A stretch of DNA of 64,000 nt from Microcebus murinus (taxonomy: Eukaryota; Chordata; Mammalia; Primates; Cheirogaleidae): positions 72,557,381 to 72,621,380 of the forward strand of contig NC_134119.1 of the NCBI RefSeq assembly GCF_040939455.1. The letters are read 5' to 3'. Shown piece after piece: positions 58,943-64,000 of this stretch (within the stretch, counting starts at the first letter, position 1; each line of letters begins with the position of its first letter). The notes under the pieces are model-generated. The model saw nothing but the letters and a program-made list of their open reading frames with translations, searched no databases and had not been told where the DNA came from. The position numbers and the translations under genes are program-made.

Positions 58943-59093
58943 CTAACCCTAACCCTAACCCTAACCCTAACCCTAACCCTAACCCTAACCCTAACCCTCT
59001 AACCCTAACCCTAACCCTAACCCTAACCCTAACCCCTTAACCCTAACCCTAACCCTAACCCTAACCCTAACCCTAACCCTAACCCTAACCTTA
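58943..59093 (-). repeat. Interstitial telomeric block T28 (class C)
   Basis: 151 bp, identical in length and variants to T19. Confidence 0.97.
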
Positions 59094-62000
59094 CGGCAGA
59101 CGGGCAGGCAGGGCGCAGTGCGGATCTGGTTGTGTCTACTCACCCACGGCAGAGAGTCAGGCAGGACGCAGTGCGGATCTGGCTGTGTCCACTCACCCAC
59201 AGGAGACGGGCAGGCAAGGCGCAGTGCGGATCTGGCTGTGTCCACTCACCCACGGGAGACGGCCAGAGACGGTGCTGTGTGGATCTGGCTATGTCCACTG
59301 ACCCACGGCAGACGGGCAAGCAGGGCGCAGTGCGGATCTGGCTGTGTCCACTCACCCACGGGAGACGGGCAGGCAGGGCGCAGTGCGGATCTGGCTGTGT
59401 CCACTCACCCACAGGAGACGGGCAGGCAGGGCGCAGTGCGGATCTGGCTGTGTCCACTCACCCACGGCAGACGGGCAGGCAGGGCGCAGTGTGGATCTGG
59501 CTGTGTCCACTCACCCACGGCAGATGGGCATTTAGGTCGCAGTGCGGATCTGGCTGTGTCCACTCGCCCACGGGAGACGGGCAGGCAGGGCGCAGTGCGG
59601 ATCTGGCTGAGTCCACTCACCCACGGGAGACGGGCAGGCAGGGCGCAGTGCGGATCTGGCTGTGTACACTAACCCACGGGAGACGGGCAGAGAGGGTGCT
59701 GTGTGGATATGGCTATGTCCACTGACCCACGGCAAATGGGCAAGCAGGGCGCAGTGCGGATCTGGCTGTGTCCACTCGCCCACGGCAGAGGGGCAGGCAG
59801 GGCGCAGTGTGGATCTGGCTTTGTCCACTCACCCACGGCAGACGGTCAGGCAGGGTGCAGTGCGGCTCTGGCTGTGTCCAGTCACCCACGGCAGACGGGC
59901 AGGCAGGGCGCAGTGTGGATCTGGCTGTGTCCACTTACCCACGGCAGACGGTAAGGCAGGGCGCAGTGCGGATCTGGCTGTGTCCACTCGCCCACGGCAG
60001 AAGGGCAGGCAGGGCGAAGTGTGGATCTGGCTGTGTCCACTCACCCACGGCAGACGGTCAGGCAGGGCGCAGTGCAGATCTGGCTGTGTCCACTCGCCCA
60101 CGGCAGACGGGCAGGCAGGGCGCAGTGCGGATCTGGCTGTGTCCACTCGCCCACGCGAGACGGGCAGGCAGGGCGCAGTGCGGATCTGGCTGTGTCCACT
60201 CGCCCACGGGAGACGGGCAGGCAGGGCGCAGTGCGGATCTGGCTGTGTCCACTCGCCCACGGGAGACGGGCAGGCAGGACGCAGTGCGGATCTGGCTGTG
60301 TCCACTCACCCACGGGAGACGGGCAGGCAGGGCGCAGTGCGGATATGGCTGTGTCCACTCACCCAGGGGAGACGGGCAGGCAAGGCGCAGTGTGGATCTG
60401 GCTGTGTCCACTCACCCACGGGAGACGGGCAGAGAGGTTGTTGTGTGGATATGGCTATGTCCACTGACCAACGGCAGACGGGTAGGCAGAGCGCAGTGCG
60501 GATCTGGCTGTGTCCACTCACCCACGGCAGACGGTCAGGCAGGGTGCAGTGTGGATCTGGCTGTGTCCACTCACCCACGGGAGATGGGCAGGCAGGGCGC
60601 AGTGCGGATCTGGCTGTGTCCACTCACCCACGTGAGACGGGCAGGCAAGGCGCAGTGCGGATCTGGCTGTGTCCACTCACCCACGGAAGACGGTCAGGCA
60701 GGACGCAGTGCGGATACTGCTGTGTCCACTCACCCACGGCAGACGGGCAGGCAGGGCGCAGTGCGGATCCGGCTGTGTCCACTCACCCACGGGAGATGGG
60801 CAGACACTGTGCTGTGTCGATCTGGCTATGTCCACTGACCCACGGCAGACGGGCAGGCAGGGCGCAGTACGGATCTGGCTGTGTCCACTCACCCACGGCA
60901 GGCGGTAACGCAGGGCGCAGTGCGGATCTGGCTGTGTCCACTCACCCACGGCAGATGGTCAGGCAGGGCGCAGTGCGGATCCGGCTGTGTCCACTCACCA
61001 ACGGCAGACGGTCAGGCAGGGCGCAGTGCGGATCTGGCTGTGTCTACTCGCCCTCGGCAGACGGTCAGGCAGGGCGCAGTGCAGATCTGGCTGTGTCCAC
61101 TCACCGACGGGAGACGGGATGGCAGGGCGCAGTGCGGATCTGGCTGTGTCCACTCACCCACGGGAGACGGGCAGGCAGGGCGCAGTGCGGATCTGGCTGT
61201 GTCCACTCACCCAGGGGAGACGGGCAGGCCAGGCCTAGTGTGGATCTGGCTGTGTCCACTCACCCACGGGAGACGGGCAGAGAGGGTGCTTTGTGGATAT
61301 GGCTATGTTCACCGACCCACGGCAGACGGGCAGGCAGGGCGCAGTGCGGATCTGGCTGTGTCCACTCACCCACGGCAGACGGTCAGGCAGGGTGCAGTGC
61401 GGATCTGGCTGTGTCCACTCACCCACGGGAGACGGGCAGGCAGGGCGCAGTGCAGATCTGGCAGTGTCCACTCACCCACGTGAGACGGGCAGGCAAGGCG
61501 CAGTGCGGATCTGGCTGTGTCCACTCACCCACGGCAGACGGTCAGGCAGGGCGCAGTGCGTACCTGGCTGTGTCCACTCACACACGGCAGACGGGCAGGC
61601 AGGGTGCAGTGTGATTTTGGCTGTGACCACTCACAACGGCAGATGGTCAGGCAGGGCGCAGTGCGGATCTGGCTGTGTCCACTCACCCACGGCAGATGGG
61701 CAGTTAGTGCGCAGTGCGGATCTGGCTGTGTCCACTCACCCACGGGAGACGGGCAGGCAATGCGCAGTTTGGATCTGGCTGTGTCCACTCCCCCAAGGGA
61801 GACGGGCAGAGAGGGTGCTGTGTAGATATGGCTATGTCCACTGACCCACGGCAGACGGGCAGGCAGGGCGCAGTGCGGATCTGGCTGTGTCCACTCACCC
61901 ACGGGAGATGGGCAGGCAGGGCGCAGTGCGGATCCGGCTGTGTCCACTAACCCACGGGATATGGGCAGAGACGGTGCTGTGTGGATCTCGCTATGTCCAC

Positions 62001-63118
62001 TGACCCACGGCAGACGGGCAGGCAGGCCAGTACGGATCTGGCTGTGTCCACTCACCCACGGCAGGCGGTCAGGCAGGGCGCAGTGTGGATCTGGCTGTGT
62101 CCACTCGCCCATGGCAGACGGGCAGGCAGGGCGCAGTGCGGATTTGGCTGTGTCCACTCGCCCACGGGAGACGGGCAGGCAGGGCTCAGTGCGGATCTGG
62201 CTGTGTCCACTCACCCACGGCAGACGGGCAGGCAGGGCGCAGTGCGGATTTGGCTGTGTCCACTCGCCCACGGGAGACGGGCAGGCAGGGCCCAGTGCGG
62301 ATCTGGCTGTGTCCACTCACCCACGGCAGACGGCCAGGCAGGGCGCAGTGCGGATCTGGCTGTGTCCACTCACCCACGGGAGACGGGCAGGCAGGGCGCA
62401 GTGCGGATCTGGCTGTGTCCACTCACCCACGGGAGACGGGCAGGCAGGGCGCAGTGCGGATCTGGCTGTGTCCACTCTCCGACGGGAGACGGGCAGGGAA
62501 GGCACAGTGCGGATCTGGCTGTGTCCACTCACCCACTGGAGACGGGCCGGCAGGGCACAGTGCGGATCTGGCTGTGTCCACTCACCCACGGGAGACGGGC
62601 AGGAAGGGAGCAGTGCGGATCTGGCTGTGTCCACTCACCCACGGAAGACGGGCAGGCAAGGCGAAGTGTGGATCTGGCTGTGTCCACTCACCCACGGGAG
62701 ACGGGCAGAGAGGGTGCTGTGTAGATATGGCTATGTCCACTGACCCACGGCAGACGGGCAGGCAGGGCGCAGTGCGGATCTTGCTGTGTCCACTCACCCA
62801 CGGCAGACGGTCAGGCAGGGTGCAGTGCGGATCTGGATGTGTCCACTCACCCACGGGAGACGGGCAGACAGGGCGCAGTGCGGATCTGGCTGTGTCCACT
62901 CGCCCACGGGAGACGGGCAGGCAGGGCGCAGTGTGGATCTGGCTGTGTCCACTCACCCACGGCAGACGGTCAGGCAGGGTGCAGTGCGGATCTGGCTGTG
63001 TCCACTCACCCACGGGACACGGTAAGGCAAGGCGCAGTGCGGATCTGGCTGTGTCCACTCACCCACGGGAGATAGGCAGGCAGCGCGCAGTGCGGATCCG
63101 GCTGTGTCCACTCACCCA
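59094..63118 (+). repeat. Satellite segment S28 (76 monomers)
   Basis: 4025 bp, counterpart of S19 with the same junction left by the 15-monomer loss and no new indel. Some of its private substitutions are not CpG transitions (e.g. C to A at 61582, 62609 and 62664). Confidence 0.95.
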
Positions 63119-63351
63119 CTAACCCTAACCCTAACCCTAACCCTAACCCTCTAACCCTAACCCTAACCCTAACCCTAACCCTAACCCTAACCCTCTAACC
63201 CTAACCCTAACCCTAACCCTAACCCTAACCCTATCCCTAACCCTCTAACCCTAACCCTAACCCTAACCCTAACCCTAACCCTCACCATATCCCTAACCCC
63301 TTAACCCTAACCCTAACCCTAACCCTAACCCTAACCCTAACCCTAACCTTA
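63119..63351 (-). repeat. Interstitial telomeric block T29 (class D)
   Basis: 233 bp with CACCATATCCC, matching T11 and T20. It closes unit B. Confidence 0.97.
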
Positions 63352-64000
63352 CGGCAGACGGGCAGGCAGGGCGCAGTGCGGATCTGGCTGTGTCTACTCA
63401 CCCACGGCAGACGGTCAGGCAGGACGCAGTGCGGATCTGGCTGTGTCCACTCACCCACAGGAGACGGGCAGGCAAGGCGCAGTGCGGATCTGGCTGTGTC
63501 CACTCACCCACGGGAGACGGGCAGAGACGGTGCTGTGTGGATCTGGCTATGTCCACTGACCCACGGCAGACGGGCAAGCAGGGCGCAGTGCGGATCTGGC
63601 TGTGTCCACTCACCCACGGGAGACGGGCAGGCAGGGCGCAGTGCGGATCTGGCTGTGTCCACTCACCCACGGGAGACGGGCAGGCAGGGCGCAGTGCGGA
63701 TCTGGCTGTGTCCACTCACCCACGGCAGACGGTCAGGCAGGACGCAGTGCGGATCTGGCTGTGTCCACTCACCCACAGGAGACGGGCAGGCAAGGCGCAG
63801 TGCGGATCTGGCTGTGTCCACTCACCCACGGGAGACGGGCAGAGACGGTGCTGTGTGGATCTGGCTATGTCCACTGACCCACGGCAGACGGGCAAGCAGG
63901 GTGCAGTGCGGATCTGGCTGTGTCCACTCACCCACGGGAGACGGGCAGGCAGGGCGCAGTGCGGATCTGGCTGTGTCCACTCACCCACGGGAGACGGGCA
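63352..64000 (+). repeat. Satellite segment S29, start of a third macro-repeat unit (right-truncated)
   Basis: 649 bp, twelve monomers plus 13 bases, cut by the window edge. It follows the start of S20 (offset 20,740 bp) with no difference that I found, so the macro-repeat has at least three copies in tandem. Confidence 0.92.

Larger units (their letters stand above)
42612..63351 (+). repeat. Macro-repeat unit B (20,740 bp)
   Basis: Satellite S20 to S28 and blocks T21 to T29, in the order of unit A. The net length difference from unit A (165 bp) is accounted for by 159 bp lost in S24 plus a net loss of 6 bp over the telomeric blocks (+6 in T22, -12 in T23). S19 and S28 (4025 bp each) differ at six substitutions that I found: 38995/59735, 39748/60488, 39812/60552, 40842/61582, 41869/62609, 41924/62664. 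Confidence 0.93.
1..64000 (+). repeat. Subtelomeric 53-bp satellite array with interspersed telomeric blocks
   Basis: The whole window is tandem copies of a 53-bp monomer, best represented by 13142..13194. Counting from GGATCT as position 1, conserved anchors are GGATCTGGCTGTGTCC (1-16), CACCCACGGGAGACGGG (20-36) and CAGGCAGGGCGCAGTGC (37-53). The consensus has 21 G and 16 C, with CpG at 26/27, 33/34, 46/47 and across the 53/1 join. Almost all variation is substitution. No transposon, unique sequence, RNA gene or believable coding gene was seen. Vertebrate subtelomere is the likeliest setting, by inference from CCCTAA blocks and CpG decay. Confidence 0.95.

Noticed and set aside
565..63351. 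Relic of an end-to-end chromosome fusion
   Set aside because: No head-to-head junction is present; all blocks have one orientation and sit within an intact monomer.
1..64000. CRISPR array (regular repeats)
   Set aside because: There is no repeat/spacer alternation: the full 53 bp is repeated, spacers are not unique, and CCCTAA blocks mark a eukaryotic telomeric context.
1..64000. Known primate subtelomeric cap satellite or alpha satellite
   Set aside because: The monomer is 53 bp and G+C rich; the great-ape cap satellite is a 32-bp AT-rich repeat and alpha satellite is about 171 bp. No CENP-B box was seen.
1..64000. tRNA, rRNA or other structured RNA genes
   Set aside because: No A/B box pair, rRNA core motif or isolated hairpin stands out from the repeat; any local match would recur in every monomer.

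Overview
This 64-kb window holds no recognisable gene. It is a head-to-tail satellite array with a 53-bp monomer (reference copy 13142..13194, about 70% G+C). The array is interrupted by 29 blocks of telomere-type hexamers, all reading CCCTAA on the + strand. Satellite makes up about 58.4 kb (roughly 1,100 monomers) and telomeric blocks about 5.6 kb. The long open frames come from the repeat itself: 53 is not a multiple of 3, so three monomers (159 bp) pass through all three frames and give 53-residue protein repeats on both strands.

Organism: the sequence suggests a subtelomeric region of a eukaryote with TTAGGG telomeres. The commonest monomer variants are C-to-T or G-to-A changes at its four CpG sites, the pattern expected of a CpG-methylated genome, so a vertebrate is most likely. 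I do not recognise the satellite and cannot name a species. CCCTAA on the + strand is the orientation of a left chromosome end, so the terminus would lie toward lower coordinates if the window is in chromosomal orientation.

Layout: every telomeric block sits at the same point in the monomer, between positions 25 and 26 counted from GGATCT, with no monomer base lost or gained. Most satellite segments between blocks are exact multiples of 53 bp; the rest are short by 1 to 4 bases at identifiable small deletions. The blocks fall into four classes by internal variants: A (139 bp), B (207/213), C (151 to 175) and D (233 to 263). Within a class, lengths differ only by multiples of 6 bp.

Region 1 (1..21706) is a series of related units, each starting with a near-identical 20-monomer segment (704, 2905, 7176, 14471) followed by a class B block, then other segments of growing length. 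Region 2 (21707..63351) is a tandem macro-duplication: a 20,905-bp unit (21707..42611) followed by a 20,740-bp copy (42612..63351). A third copy starts at 63352 and runs off the window. A nested 2.7-kb duplication lies inside each unit.

Interpretation: one ancestral insertion of telomeric repeat into one monomer was probably amplified as a compound satellite/telomere unit. It then diversified by in-register unequal exchange, hexamer slippage, conversion and CpG decay. Whether the array is transcribed (for example TERRA-like RNA) or acts in end maintenance cannot be seen from sequence.
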